Shown here piece by piece: positions 51,346-60,049 of a stretch of DNA of 64,000 bases; the stretch's first letter is position 1; each line of letters starts with the position of its first letter. Below the pieces are notes generated by a model. It saw only the letters and a program-made list of their open reading frames with translations. It searched no databases and was not told the DNA's origin. This DNA comes from SZUA-36 sp963774415 (GTDB lineage: Bacteria > Pseudomonadota > Gammaproteobacteria > Xanthomonadales > SZUA-36): contig CAVZEU010000003.1 of the NCBI GenBank assembly GCA_963774415.1, positions 1,116,001-1,180,000 of the forward strand. The letters run 5' to 3'. The position numbers and the translations under genes were made by a program.

Positions 51346-52647
51346 ATGAATAGTTCGAAACATAATGTCGTTTTCACGACCCTCGACGCGGAGCAGCCGT
51401 GGGCGCTGGACACCTACCTCGGTATCGACGGCTATACAGCCTGGAAGAAGATCCTGCAAGAGAAAACCGATCCCGGCGAGATTATCGAGACGGTCAAGGC
51501 GTCCGCTCTGCGCGGGCGCGGCGGCGCGGGATTTCCGACCGGGCTGAAATGGAGCTTCATGCCGCGCTCGGCGCCCGGTCAAAAGTACATCCTGTGCAAT
51601 TCGGACGAGTCCGAACCCGGAACCTGCCATGACCGCGACATTCTCCGTTATAACCCGCACGCCGTGATCGAAGGCATGGCGATCGCCGGCTATGCCATGG
51701 GCGCCACGGTCGGTTACAACTACCTGCGCGGCGAGTTTCATCACGAGCCGTTCGAGCGTTTCGAGGCGGCCCTCGAAGAGGCCTACGCCGCCGGTTTGCT
51801 GGGCAAGGACATCCTCGGCAGCGGCGTCGACATGGATATCCACACGGTGTTGGGCGCGGGCGCCTATATCTGCGGTGAAGAAACCGCCCTGATGGAGTCG
51901 CTGGAGGGCAAGAAGGGCCAGCCGCGCTTCAAACCCCCGTTCCCGGCTAATTTTGGCCTCTACGGCAAACCGTCGACGATCAACAATACCGAAACGCTGG
52001 CCTCGGTGCCGCACATCATGCGCCACGGAGCGGATTGGTTTCTGAACATCGGCAAGCCGAACAACGGCGGGCCGAAAGTATTCTCGGTGTCCGGGCACGT
52101 CAACAAACCGGGCAATTACGAGGTCCCGATCGGCACGCCGTTCAGTGAACTGCTGGAACTCGCGGGCGGTGTCCGCGGCGGCAACCAGCTCAAGGGCGTG
52201 ATCCCCGGCGGGTCGTCGATGCCGGTGCTGCCGGCCGATATCATGCGGGATATCACCATGGACTACGACGCGCTCGCAAAAGCGGGTTCAGGGCTCGGTT
52301 CGGGCGCCGTGATCGTCATGGACGAGACCACCTGCATGGTCCGCGCCTGCACGCGGATCGCGCGTTTCTATCATCTCGAGTCCTGCGGGCAGTGCACGCC
52401 GTGCCGTGAAGGCACGGGCTGGATGCACCGCGTGCTGCAGCGCATCGTCGATGGCCGCGGCCGGGCGGAGGACTTGCCGCTGCTGCGTTCGGCGGCCGGA
52501 CAGATAGAAGGCCACACGATTTGCGCTTTCGGCGAGGCGGCGGCCTGGCCCGTGCAGGGCATGCTGCGGCACTTCTGGGGTGAATTTGAATATTACGTGG
52601 AGCACGGCCATTCGATGATTGATGACCGGCAAGGGAAAGCGGCATGA
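51346..52647 (+). CDS. nuoF: NADH-quinone oxidoreductase subunit F
   Basis: 433 aa. Binds NADH and FMN and carries cluster N3. NADH-site GRGGAGFPTGLKWSFM, FMN-site CNSDESEPGTCHDRDIL and GAGAYICGEETALMESLEG, cluster ligands Cys347, Cys350 and Cys353 (SCGQCTPCREGTGWM) with a fourth cysteine in GHTICAFGEAAAWPVQG. It overlaps nuoG by four bases. Confidence 0.98.
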   Translation: MNSSKHNVVFTTLDAEQPWALDTYLGIDGYTAWKKILQEKTDPGEIIETVKASALRGRGGAGFPTGLKWSFMPRSAPGQKYILCNSDESEPGTCHDRDILRYNPHAVIEGMAIAGYAMGATVGYNYLRGEFHHEPFERFEAALEEAYAAGLLGKDILGSGVDMDIHTVLGAGAYICGEETALMESLEGKKGQPRFKPPFPANFGLYGKPSTINNTETLASVPHIMRHGADWFLNIGKPNNGGPKVFSVSGHVNKPGNYEVPIGTPFSELLELAGGVRGGNQLKGVIPGGSSMPVLPADIMRDITMDYDALAKAGSGLGSGAVIVMDETTCMVRACTRIARFYHLESCGQCTPCREGTGWMHRVLQRIVDGRGRAEDLPLLRSAAGQIEGHTICAFGEAAAWPVQGMLRHFWGEFEYYVEHGHSMIDDRQGKAA

Positions 52648-55040
52648 GCGCACAGCCGCAGGACAAGGTTGAAACGGTCAACATAGAGGTTGACGGCATC
52701 GCCATGGAAGTGCCCAAGGACTCGATGATCATCGAGGCCACGGACAAGGCGGGTATCGACATCCCGCGTTTCTGTTATCACAGCAAACTGAGCGTGGCGG
52801 CCAACTGCCGGATGTGCCTGGTGGATATCGAAAAGGCGCCCAAGCCGATGCCGGCTTGCGCCACCCCGGTCGCGGAGGGCATGAAAGTCTTTACCCAGTC
52901 GCGTCGGGCCATCGACGCGCAGCATGGTGTGATGGAGTTCCTGCTCATCAACCACCCGCTGGACTGCCCCATCTGCGACCAGGGCGGGGAATGCGAACTG
53001 CAGGACCTGGCGATGGGTTACGGCCGCTCCGTCTCGCGATTCAGCGAACGCAAGCGCGTGGTCAAGGACCACGATATCGGGCCGCTGGTGCAAACCGACC
53101 TGACCCGTTGTATCCAATGCACCCGCTGTGTGCGTTTTCTCGACGAGATCGCGGGCACGGATGAACTCGGCCTGTATGGGCGCGGCGACCGCGTCGCGAT
53201 CGGCACCGCGCTCGACCAGAGCCTGCACTCCGAGCTGTCGGGCAACGTCATTGACCTGTGCCCGGTCGGCGCCTTGACCAACAAGCCTTTCAGGTTCTCC
53301 GCGCGGGCCTGGGAACTGATCGCACGTCCTTCCACGGCCGTGCACGACGGCGTCGGTTCAGAGCTTTGGTATCACCTGCTCCATGAGCGAGTCCTGCGCG
53401 CCGTGCCAAAGGACAACGAAGCCAGCAACGAGACCTGGCTGACCGATCGCGACCGCTACTCGCATTTTGGCTTGTACGCACAAGACCGCGCACTCGAACC
53501 CATGGTCAAGGAAGATGGCGAGTGGCGCCCGGCGGATTGGGACGAGGCCATTCAGCTCACCGCGCAGGCGCTGCGCGAGAGTGCCAGTGAACACGGCGGC
53601 GGCCAGTTGGGCGTGCTGTTGTCCGCCAGTGTCTCGAGCGAAGAGTATTTCCTGGCGCAACGCCTGGCGCGCGGCCTGGAGAGCCCCAACATCGATCACC
53701 GCCTGCGCGAACAGGATTTCGCCGACGACCCGGTGGCGCTGTCATCCGTGCCTTTCTCATCGCCGATGGCGGCTATCGACGACGCCGATGCTATCGTTCT
53801 GGTGGGCTGCAATGTCCGCCACGAAGCGCCGATCCTGGGCCAGCGTGTACGCAAGGCCTGGCGCCGGGGTGCCGAGGTGGCGGTGCTGAACCCGGTCGAC
53901 TGGAATCTCCATTTCACGGCGGAGCCGAAATTGATCAGCCCGCCGCAGCAGATGCCGGCGGAACTGGCGGCGCTCGCGAGTGCGGTCGCGGCGGCCACGG
54001 GCAGCGAAATTCCCGCCGCCTTGCGTCCATTGACCGATGCCGCCGAGCCGGGCGATGCGCATGCGGCGATCGCCGGCATGCTGACCGGCGAGGGCAACCG
54101 GGTGCTGATGCTGGGGCAGACGGCCATGGCGCACGGCCGGTCGGCCTGGCTGCGGCAACTGGCGCACTGGATCGCCGGCGCCACCGGCGCCACGCTCGAC
54201 GTGCTTGCACACGGCGGCAATGCGGCCGGGGCCGTCAAGGCCGGCGCCGTGCCGCTGCGGGGCCCCGGCGGTCGTGACACTGCCCCCGGGCTGCACGCCC
54301 GGGCCATGTTGGAGCGACCGCTCAAGGCCTACCTGTTGTGGGATGTCGAGCCCGACTACGATATCGCCAACCCCGCCAAGGCCATGGCAGCCTTGGGCGC
54401 CGCGTCGAAAGTCATCGCGGTGTCGGCATTTGCCGGCGAAAGCCTCAAGGCGGTTGCCGACGTTATATTGCCGCTGGCGCCGTTCGCCGAGGCAGGCGGT
54501 GTTGTGTACACGCTGGATGGTCAACGCCGGGTTGTCGAGGCGGTCGGAAAGCCAGGCGGTCAGTCGCGGCCGGGCTGGAAAATATTACGGCGCCTGGGTG
54601 CGGAACTCGAGCTGGAGGGTTTTTCCCAGGTCGATGTCGACGCGTTGCGCGGCGAGATGGATGCCGAAATCGAGGCGGGGTCGGGCGGCGGCGCCGAAGC
54701 ACCGAGTTTACCGCCGGTCGAGTCTGCGCCTGAGGACAGTCTTTACCGCATCGGCGAGGCCGCCATCTACGGCGTCGACGCCCTCTGCCGGCGGTCCGAA
54801 TTCCTGCAGCGGACGGTGCATGCGGACAATGGCTATATCGCCCTGAACAGTGCCGATGCGGCCCGCCTCGGCGTGGCCGACGCCGAACACGTTCGCGTGC
54901 GCCAGGACGGCGCGGAAATTGTCCTGCCGCTGCGGCAGACCGACAAGGTACCCGTGGGCGGCGCGTGGCTGAAGGCCGCGACTCCCGAAGCGCGGGGGCT
55001 CGGGGACAGCTTCGGACCCGTCAGCGTGGAGGCAGCCTGA
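52644..55040 (+). CDS. nuoG: NADH-quinone oxidoreductase subunit G
   Basis: 798 aa, 75 kDa subunit. N-terminal [2Fe-2S] N1b with Cys44, Cys55, Cys58 and Cys72, then the His/Cys cluster N5 region (HPLDCPICDQGGECELQD) and N4 region (CIQCTRCVRFLDEIAGTDELG). A molybdopterin-oxidoreductase-like domain without cofactor follows from about residue 220 to the end. The C-terminus (SAEAARLGVADAEHVRVRQDGAEIVLPL) has the small domain of this family. nuoH shares one base with its stop codon. Confidence 0.97.
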   Translation: MSAQPQDKVETVNIEVDGIAMEVPKDSMIIEATDKAGIDIPRFCYHSKLSVAANCRMCLVDIEKAPKPMPACATPVAEGMKVFTQSRRAIDAQHGVMEFLLINHPLDCPICDQGGECELQDLAMGYGRSVSRFSERKRVVKDHDIGPLVQTDLTRCIQCTRCVRFLDEIAGTDELGLYGRGDRVAIGTALDQSLHSELSGNVIDLCPVGALTNKPFRFSARAWELIARPSTAVHDGVGSELWYHLLHERVLRAVPKDNEASNETWLTDRDRYSHFGLYAQDRALEPMVKEDGEWRPADWDEAIQLTAQALRESASEHGGGQLGVLLSASVSSEEYFLAQRLARGLESPNIDHRLREQDFADDPVALSSVPFSSPMAAIDDADAIVLVGCNVRHEAPILGQRVRKAWRRGAEVAVLNPVDWNLHFTAEPKLISPPQQMPAELAALASAVAAATGSEIPAALRPLTDAAEPGDAHAAIAGMLTGEGNRVLMLGQTAMAHGRSAWLRQLAHWIAGATGATLDVLAHGGNAAGAVKAGAVPLRGPGGRDTAPGLHARAMLERPLKAYLLWDVEPDYDIANPAKAMAALGAASKVIAVSAFAGESLKAVADVILPLAPFAEAGGVVYTLDGQRRVVEAVGKPGGQSRPGWKILRRLGAELELEGFSQVDVDALRGEMDAEIEAGSGGGAEAPSLPPVESAPEDSLYRIGEAAIYGVDALCRRSEFLQRTVHADNGYIALNSADAARLGVADAEHVRVRQDGAEIVLPLRQTDKVPVGGAWLKAATPEARGLGDSFGPVSVEAA

Positions 55041-56092
55041 TGCTGGATACATTAATTGCGGTCTTTGACTGGTTGAAATCGCAGTACCTGATCTGGACAT
55101 TGCTCAAGATCGTGGTGATCGTGCTTCCGCTCATCACGGCGGTCGCGTTCTACACCTACTTCGAACGCAAGGTGATCGGCGCGATGCAGATACGCATCGG
55201 ACCGAACCGCGTCGGGCCGCTGGGCCTGCTGCAGCCGTTCGCGGACGTTTTCAAGCTGTTGCTGAAAGAGATCATCCGGCCGACCAACGCCAACCGCTTC
55301 CTGTTCGTGCTGGCGCCGGTCATTTCGCTGGCGCCCGCGCTGGCCGCGTGGGCGGTGGTCCCGTTTAACGACTTCCTGGTGCTGGCGAACGTCGATGCCG
55401 GGCTCATCTACGTGCTGGCGCTGACCTCGCTCAGCGTTTACGGCATCATCATTGCCGGCTGGGCTTCCAACTCAAAGTACTCCTTCCTGGGCGCGCTGCG
55501 GTCCGCCGCGCAGATGGTTTCTTACGAGATCGCGATGGGCTTTGCGCTGGTCGGCGTGTTGATCCTGGGCGGGTCGTTGAATCTGCGTGAAATCGTGCTG
55601 GCGCAACACGGCGGCATTTTCGACTGGTTCTGGTTGCCGCTGCTGCCGCTGTTCGTCATTTACATGGTCTCTGGATTGGCTGAGACCAATCGGGCGCCCT
55701 TCGACGTCGCCGAGGGAGAGTCGGAAATCGTGGCCGGCTTCCACGTCGAGTATTCGGGCGCCGCGTTCGCCGTGTTCTTTCTTGCCGAATACGCCAACAT
55801 GATCCTGATTTCGGGTCTGACGACGATCTTGTTCGCCGGCGGCTGGCTGTCACCCTTCGAAGGCGTGCCGGTGTTGGGCGATACTTTCCTGGGCCAGGGA
55901 AGCATCGTCTGGTTCCTGGCCAAGACCGTCGTTTTCATGTTCATGTTCTTGTGGTACCGGGCCACTTTCCCGCGTTACCGCTACGATCAGATCATGCGGC
56001 TGGGCTGGAAGGTCTTTGTCCCGATCACGCTGGTATGGGTCATGTTGGCAGCCCTGATGAGCGTCTTCGGCATCGTGATAAAAGGTAGCTGA
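55040..56092 (+). CDS. nuoH: NADH-quinone oxidoreductase subunit H
   Basis: 350 aa, eight-helix membrane subunit at the quinone entrance. Conserved AFYTYFERKVIGAMQIRIGPNRVGPLGLLQPFADVFKLLLKE, AETNRAPFDVAEGESEIVAGFHVEYSG and YRYDQIMRLGWKVFVPI. The ATG at 55040 overlaps the nuoG stop by one base; the longer open frame upstream lies inside nuoG. nuoI also overlaps by one base. Confidence 0.98.
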   Translation: MLDTLIAVFDWLKSQYLIWTLLKIVVIVLPLITAVAFYTYFERKVIGAMQIRIGPNRVGPLGLLQPFADVFKLLLKEIIRPTNANRFLFVLAPVISLAPALAAWAVVPFNDFLVLANVDAGLIYVLALTSLSVYGIIIAGWASNSKYSFLGALRSAAQMVSYEIAMGFALVGVLILGGSLNLREIVLAQHGGIFDWFWLPLLPLFVIYMVSGLAETNRAPFDVAEGESEIVAGFHVEYSGAAFAVFFLAEYANMILISGLTTILFAGGWLSPFEGVPVLGDTFLGQGSIVWFLAKTVVFMFMFLWYRATFPRYRYDQIMRLGWKVFVPITLVWVMLAALMSVFGIVIKGS

Positions 56093-56583
56093 TGATGAAA
56101 CGAGTCATCCAATATGTGCGCAGCCTGATGTTGCTCGAACTGATGGCGGGCCTGAGTGTGACCATGCGTTACTTCTTCCGCCCCAAGTTCACCATCAATT
56201 ATCCGGAAGAGAAAACGCCGAAGTCGAACCGTTTCAAAGGCCTGCACGCGCTGCGCCGCTATCCCAATGGTGAAGAGCGCTGCATCGCCTGCAAACTGTG
56301 CGAAGCGGTCTGTCCGGCGCTCGCGATCAGGATCGACTCGGCGCGGCGCGAAGACGGCAGCCGCCGCACCACCGCTTACGAGATCAACCTGTTCAAGTGT
56401 ATTTATTGCGGCTTGTGTGAGGAATCCTGCCCGGTCGATTCGATCGTCCTGACCGATTTCCTCGAATACCATTTCGAGAAACCGGAAGAAAAAATCCTGG
56501 ACAAGCAAAAACTGCTGGCCATTGGCGACCGCTTCGAACCGCAAATCGCAGAGAAACGCAAACAGGACGCAGCCTACCGATGA
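56092..56583 (+). CDS. nuoI: NADH-quinone oxidoreductase subunit I
   Basis: 163 aa, the 8Fe ferredoxin-like TYKY subunit holding clusters N6a and N6b. Ligands are Cys64/67/70/74 (CIACKLCEAVCP) and Cys103/106/109/113 (CIYCGLCEESCP). Normally nuoJ follows within a few bases; here 534 bases of repeat DNA intervene, beginning two bases after the TGA stop. Confidence 0.98.
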   Translation: MMKRVIQYVRSLMLLELMAGLSVTMRYFFRPKFTINYPEEKTPKSNRFKGLHALRRYPNGEERCIACKLCEAVCPALAIRIDSARREDGSRRTTAYEINLFKCIYCGLCEESCPVDSIVLTDFLEYHFEKPEEKILDKQKLLAIGDRFEPQIAEKRKQDAAYR

Positions 56584-56584
56584 T

Positions 56585-57127
56585 TAGAAGCCATCTCAAA
56601 TACCCCCGTGCGTCGCGCTGCCAAATGATTTTTCGAGCCGGTGATGCCAGCGCGACGCCGATGTACCTTGACGGTACTTCAAGGAGCGATGGTGGTGCTC
56701 GGGCGGAAAATCATTGGCAGCCCATAGGGTTATGGGGCCTTATGACACTGTTTGAATCATTGCTGATGCGTCTGAAAGCTTCCGAATCAAGGCGCGAGGA
56801 GCGAAATTTGGTGATTCCAAATAAGCGACGAGCAACGCCGAGTGGGGTGCTTTCAGCCGCAACCCGATGGGCCGGGACCATTGTCCCGTCTGGCGGCGTT
56901 ATCACTCGCTCGTGTAGTGGTACTACACCACGCTTGTTCTGTCTAGCCAGCCGAGAAAATGGCCTCCGGCAGCTTGATTCAAACAGTGTCATAAGGCCCT
57001 CCGTTGGCCCGATTGCGGCGTTTTCGCGCGGCCCCCGTAGACCGTGCTACTGTGACCCGCGCGCCGCCTTGCACTCGAACCAACTGGCCGATAACGCGGC
57101 ATACGAGGGTATTTGAGATGGCTTCTA
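56585..57127. mobile_element. MITE-like element, copy 2, inserted between nuoI and nuoJ
   Basis: Ends are perfect 21-base inverted repeats (56585-56605 and 57107-57127, TAGAAGCCATCTCAAATA...), with TA at both outer edges. Outside the nested insertion the two halves, 56585-56734 and 57000-57127, match copy 1 (33695-33973) in reverse orientation. Within the left half CTGCCAAATGATTTT and AAAATCATTGGCAG form another near-perfect stem. No frame encodes a recognisable protein. The right end contains the nuoJ start codon (57118). The spacing breaks an otherwise tightly packed 14-gene operon. Confidence 0.85.
56735..56999. mobile_element. Nested 265-base element with 25-base perfect inverted repeats
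   Basis: The terminal repeats are 56735-56759 and 56975-56999 (GGGCCTTATGACACTGTTTG... and its exact complement). The interior is palindrome-rich, including GTGTAGT-GGT-ACTACAC near 56911-56927 and GGGAC/GTCCC. Copy 1 of the host element lacks this block: its CATAACCCT (complement of AGGGTTATG at 56726-56734) continues directly into sequence matching 57001 onward. This points to a later insertion. No target-site duplication is obvious and no transposase is encoded. Confidence 0.8.
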
Positions 57128-57735
57128 TCCAGGAATTGATTTTTTACGCGTTCGCGGCCGTCACGGTGCTGGCCGCCGCCATGGTCATCAGCGTCCGTAA
57201 CCCGGTATACGCCGCCCTCTACCTGGTGCTGACCTTTTTCAGCGCGGCCGCCATCTGGATGCTGCTGGAGGCGGAATTTCTCGCCATCATCCTGATCGTG
57301 GTCTATGTCGGCGCGGTGCTCGTGCTGTTCCTGTTCGTGGTCATGATGCTGGATATCAACCTGGTGCCGCTCAGGGAGGGATTTATCCGGCACTTGCCGG
57401 GCGCCATCCTGGTGGCGCTGGTCATGGCCGCGGAACTGCTGCTGCTGATATGGAGCAAGGGCCGCTTTGGCGCCGACGCGTTCCCGATACCGCAGCCCCA
57501 TGGTGCGGATTACAGCAACACGCGGGCGCTGGGTGACCTGCTCTATAGCCACTACCTGCTGCCATTCGAGGCTGCCGGTGTGATCTTGCTGGTCGCGATC
57601 GTCGCCGCCGTCGCGTTGACGCTGCGCAAGCGCACCGGGGTCAAGAGGCAGGACCCGAGCCTGCAGGTCCGTGCCCGCCGGGAAGAAAGCGTCAGGCTGG
57701 TCAAATTGAAATCCGAGAAACCACAGCGGGGTTGA
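57118..57735 (+). CDS. nuoJ: NADH-quinone oxidoreductase subunit J
   Basis: 205 aa, five-helix membrane subunit. IFYAFAAVTVLAAAMVISVRNPVYAALYLVLTFFSAAAIWMLLEAEFLAIILIVVYVGAVLVLFLFVVMML is the conserved core, which includes the helix with the pi-bulge region. The first residues MAS are encoded by the inverted-repeat end of the inserted element, and the true family match begins at about IQELIFYAF. A longer frame to 57004 lies within the element and is not expected to be used. nuoK starts nine bases after the stop. Confidence 0.96.
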   Translation: MASIQELIFYAFAAVTVLAAAMVISVRNPVYAALYLVLTFFSAAAIWMLLEAEFLAIILIVVYVGAVLVLFLFVVMMLDINLVPLREGFIRHLPGAILVALVMAAELLLLIWSKGRFGADAFPIPQPHGADYSNTRALGDLLYSHYLLPFEAAGVILLVAIVAAVALTLRKRTGVKRQDPSLQVRARREESVRLVKLKSEKPQRG

Positions 57736-57743
57736 GAAGAAGC

Positions 57744-58049
57744 ATGCTGACACTGGCCCACTTTCTGACCTTGAGCGCGATACTGTTCAGTCTCGCCGTC
57801 GCGGGGATATTCATCAATCGAAAGAACGTCATCATCCTGTTGATGTGCATCGAGTTGATGTTGTTATCGGTCAACATGAATTTTGTCGCTTTCTCGCGGT
57901 TCCTCGGTAACCTGGACGGCCAGATTTTCGTGTTTTTCATTCTTACCGTCGCGGCCGCGGAGGCCGCCATAGGGTTGGCGATCCTGGTGGTGCTGTTCCG
58001 TAACCGCAGCACGATCAACGTTGCCGAACTGGATGATTTGAAGGGATGA
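57744..58049 (+). CDS. nuoK: NADH-quinone oxidoreductase subunit K
   Basis: 101 aa, three helices (MnhC-like). GIFINRKNVIILLMCIELMLLSVNMNFVAFS carries the conserved glutamate of helix 2, and FFILTVAAAEAAIGLAILVVLFR holds the second membrane glutamate, both needed for proton translocation. ATG 57744 with GAGAAG ahead gives the normal length; an upstream TTG in frame is not needed. Confidence 0.97.
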   Translation: MLTLAHFLTLSAILFSLAVAGIFINRKNVIILLMCIELMLLSVNMNFVAFSRFLGNLDGQIFVFFILTVAAAEAAIGLAILVVLFRNRSTINVAELDDLKG

Positions 58050-58051
58050 GC

Positions 58052-60049
58052 ATGTCATTGCACACCACATTGCTACTGATACCGCTGCTGCCGCTGGGCG
58101 GCGCGGTACTGGCCGGTTTCTTCCGTAACCAGATCGGCCGGGTGGGCGCGCATTCGGTCACCATATTGGGCGTGGCGTTGTCTTTTCTGCTCTCCGCCTG
58201 GGTGTTGTACCAGCAGGTGAACGGCACGCTGGATACGGTCAACATGAGCGTGTACACGTGGATGGTGGCCGACGGCATCCGCTTCGAGGTCGGGTTCCTG
58301 GTCGACCACCTGACTTCGCTGATGATGACGGTGGTGACGTTCGTGTCGTTCATGGTGCATATCTACACGATCGGTTATATGCGCGATGACCCCGGGTACC
58401 AGCGCTTTTTCAGCTACATCGCGCTGTTCACGTTTTCGATGCTGATGCTGGTGATGTCGAACAACTTCCTGCAGTTGTTCTTCGGCTGGGAGGCCGTCGG
58501 CCTGGTTTCCTACCTGTTGATCGGTTTCTGGTTCAAGAAGGATACCGCCATCGCGGCGGGGCTGAAGGCGTTCCTCGTCAACCGCGTCGGCGATTTCGGC
58601 TTTCTGCTGGGTATCGCCGCGGTCATGATGACCTTCGGCAGCCTCGATTATTACGAGGTATTCAGCCATGCCGACGAGGCCATCGGGCAAACCATCTCGA
58701 TCTTTGGCGGGATGGACTGGAGCATCCTGACCTTTATCTGCGTCTGCCTGTTCATCGGCGCGATGGGCAAGTCGGCCCAGGCTCCGCTGCACGTGTGGCT
58801 GCCGGACTCGATGGAAGGCCCGACCCCGATCTCGGCCCTGATCCACGCCGCGACGATGGTGACCGCCGGTATTTTCATGGTCGCCCGGATGTCGCCGCTG
58901 TTCGAGCTGAGCGAGGCGGCGCTGAGCTTCGTGATGCTGATCGGCGCGGTCACGGCCTTCTTCATGGGCTTGGTCGGTATCGCACAAAACGACATCAAGC
59001 GCGTGATCGCTTACTCGACGCTGTCGCAATTGGGATATATGACCGTGGCCCTGGGTGTGTCCGCCTATTCGGCGGCCATTTTCCACCTGATGACGCACGC
59101 TTTCTTCAAGGCGCTGCTGTTCCTGGCCGCTGGCTCGGTCATCATCGCCATGCACCACGGGCAGGACATGCGCCACATGGGCGGCCTGAAAAAACACATG
59201 CCGGTGACCTGGCTGACGGCCTGGGTGGGCACGCTGGCGCTGGTCGGCTTTCCGTTCTTCGCGGGTTTCTATTCCAAGGACGCCATTATCGAGGCGGTGG
59301 CCGAATCGCATCGCTGGGGCAGCAGTGCGGCTTACCTCGCCGTTCTGCTCGGCGTCGTGGTCACGGCGCTTTACAGCTTCAGGCTGTTGTACCTGACTTT
59401 CCATGGCAAGGAACGGTTTGAGGTCGTGGACGGCGAGGACGAGCACCTGCCCGAAGGGCAGCTGCCGCACGCCCCGAAAGAATCGCCGCTGGTGGTGACG
59501 GTGCCATTGGTATTGCTGGCTATACCCTCGGTCGTCATCGGCTGGCTGACCATCCGGCCGGTCCTGTTCGGCGGCTGGCTGGAAGACTCCATCTTCGTGT
59601 TGCCGGAAAACAACGTGGTGGAGGAACTCGGCCGGCACTACGAGGGCGCCACGGCAATGGCCATGCACGCGGTACAGTCGCTGCCGTTCTGGATGATGCT
59701 GGCCGGCTTCGCGATTTCGACCTATATCTACCTCCTGCATCCGTCGGTGGCGGACACTGTGCGCAAGCGCCTGCCGCTCCTGTACCGCTGGTTGCTGAAC
59801 AAATTCTACTTCGATGAGCTTTACCAGAAGCTGTTTGTACGCGGCAGCATCAAGCTGGGCGGCAGTCTCTGGCGCAACGCGGACGCGGGCTTCATCGACA
59901 ACGGCCTGGTCAACGGTTCCGCCAACCTCGTGGCCTGGATGGCGCAGCGGGTGCGGCGCCTGCAGACCGGATTCTTGTACGACTACGCATTTGCCATGAT
60001 TATCGGCCTGATCGGTATCCTGGCCGTGTGGGTGACGATTGCCCTTTGA
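58052..60049 (+). CDS. nuoL: NADH-quinone oxidoreductase subunit L
   Basis: 665 aa antiporter-like proton-pumping subunit with the long lateral helix at the C-terminus. GWEAVGLVSYLLIGFWFKKDTAIAAGLKAFLVNRVGDFGFLLG, SAQAPLHVWLPDSMEGPTPISALIHAATMVTAGIFMVAR and HAFFKALLFLAAGSVI contain the key lysines, histidines and glutamate. AAGGG sits six bases before ATG 58052; ATG 58046, overlapping the nuoK stop, is the alternative. Confidence 0.97.
   Translation: MSLHTTLLLIPLLPLGGAVLAGFFRNQIGRVGAHSVTILGVALSFLLSAWVLYQQVNGTLDTVNMSVYTWMVADGIRFEVGFLVDHLTSLMMTVVTFVSFMVHIYTIGYMRDDPGYQRFFSYIALFTFSMLMLVMSNNFLQLFFGWEAVGLVSYLLIGFWFKKDTAIAAGLKAFLVNRVGDFGFLLGIAAVMMTFGSLDYYEVFSHADEAIGQTISIFGGMDWSILTFICVCLFIGAMGKSAQAPLHVWLPDSMEGPTPISALIHAATMVTAGIFMVARMSPLFELSEAALSFVMLIGAVTAFFMGLVGIAQNDIKRVIAYSTLSQLGYMTVALGVSAYSAAIFHLMTHAFFKALLFLAAGSVIIAMHHGQDMRHMGGLKKHMPVTWLTAWVGTLALVGFPFFAGFYSKDAIIEAVAESHRWGSSAAYLAVLLGVVVTALYSFRLLYLTFHGKERFEVVDGEDEHLPEGQLPHAPKESPLVVTVPLVLLAIPSVVIGWLTIRPVLFGGWLEDSIFVLPENNVVEELGRHYEGATAMAMHAVQSLPFWMMLAGFAISTYIYLLHPSVADTVRKRLPLLYRWLLNKFYFDELYQKLFVRGSIKLGGSLWRNADAGFIDNGLVNGSANLVAWMAQRVRRLQTGFLYDYAFAMIIGLIGILAVWVTIAL

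Noticed and set aside
56580..57116. 178-codon plus-strand frame inside the nuo element as a transposase or cargo gene
   Set aside because: The frame crosses the nested repeat boundaries and its product has no DDE or other transposase motif. The copy at 33.7 kb does not preserve it.
58073..59740. 555-codon minus-strand frame opposite nuoL
   Set aside because: Its Gln/His/Arg-rich product is the complement of a membrane protein gene, with no recognisable domain.
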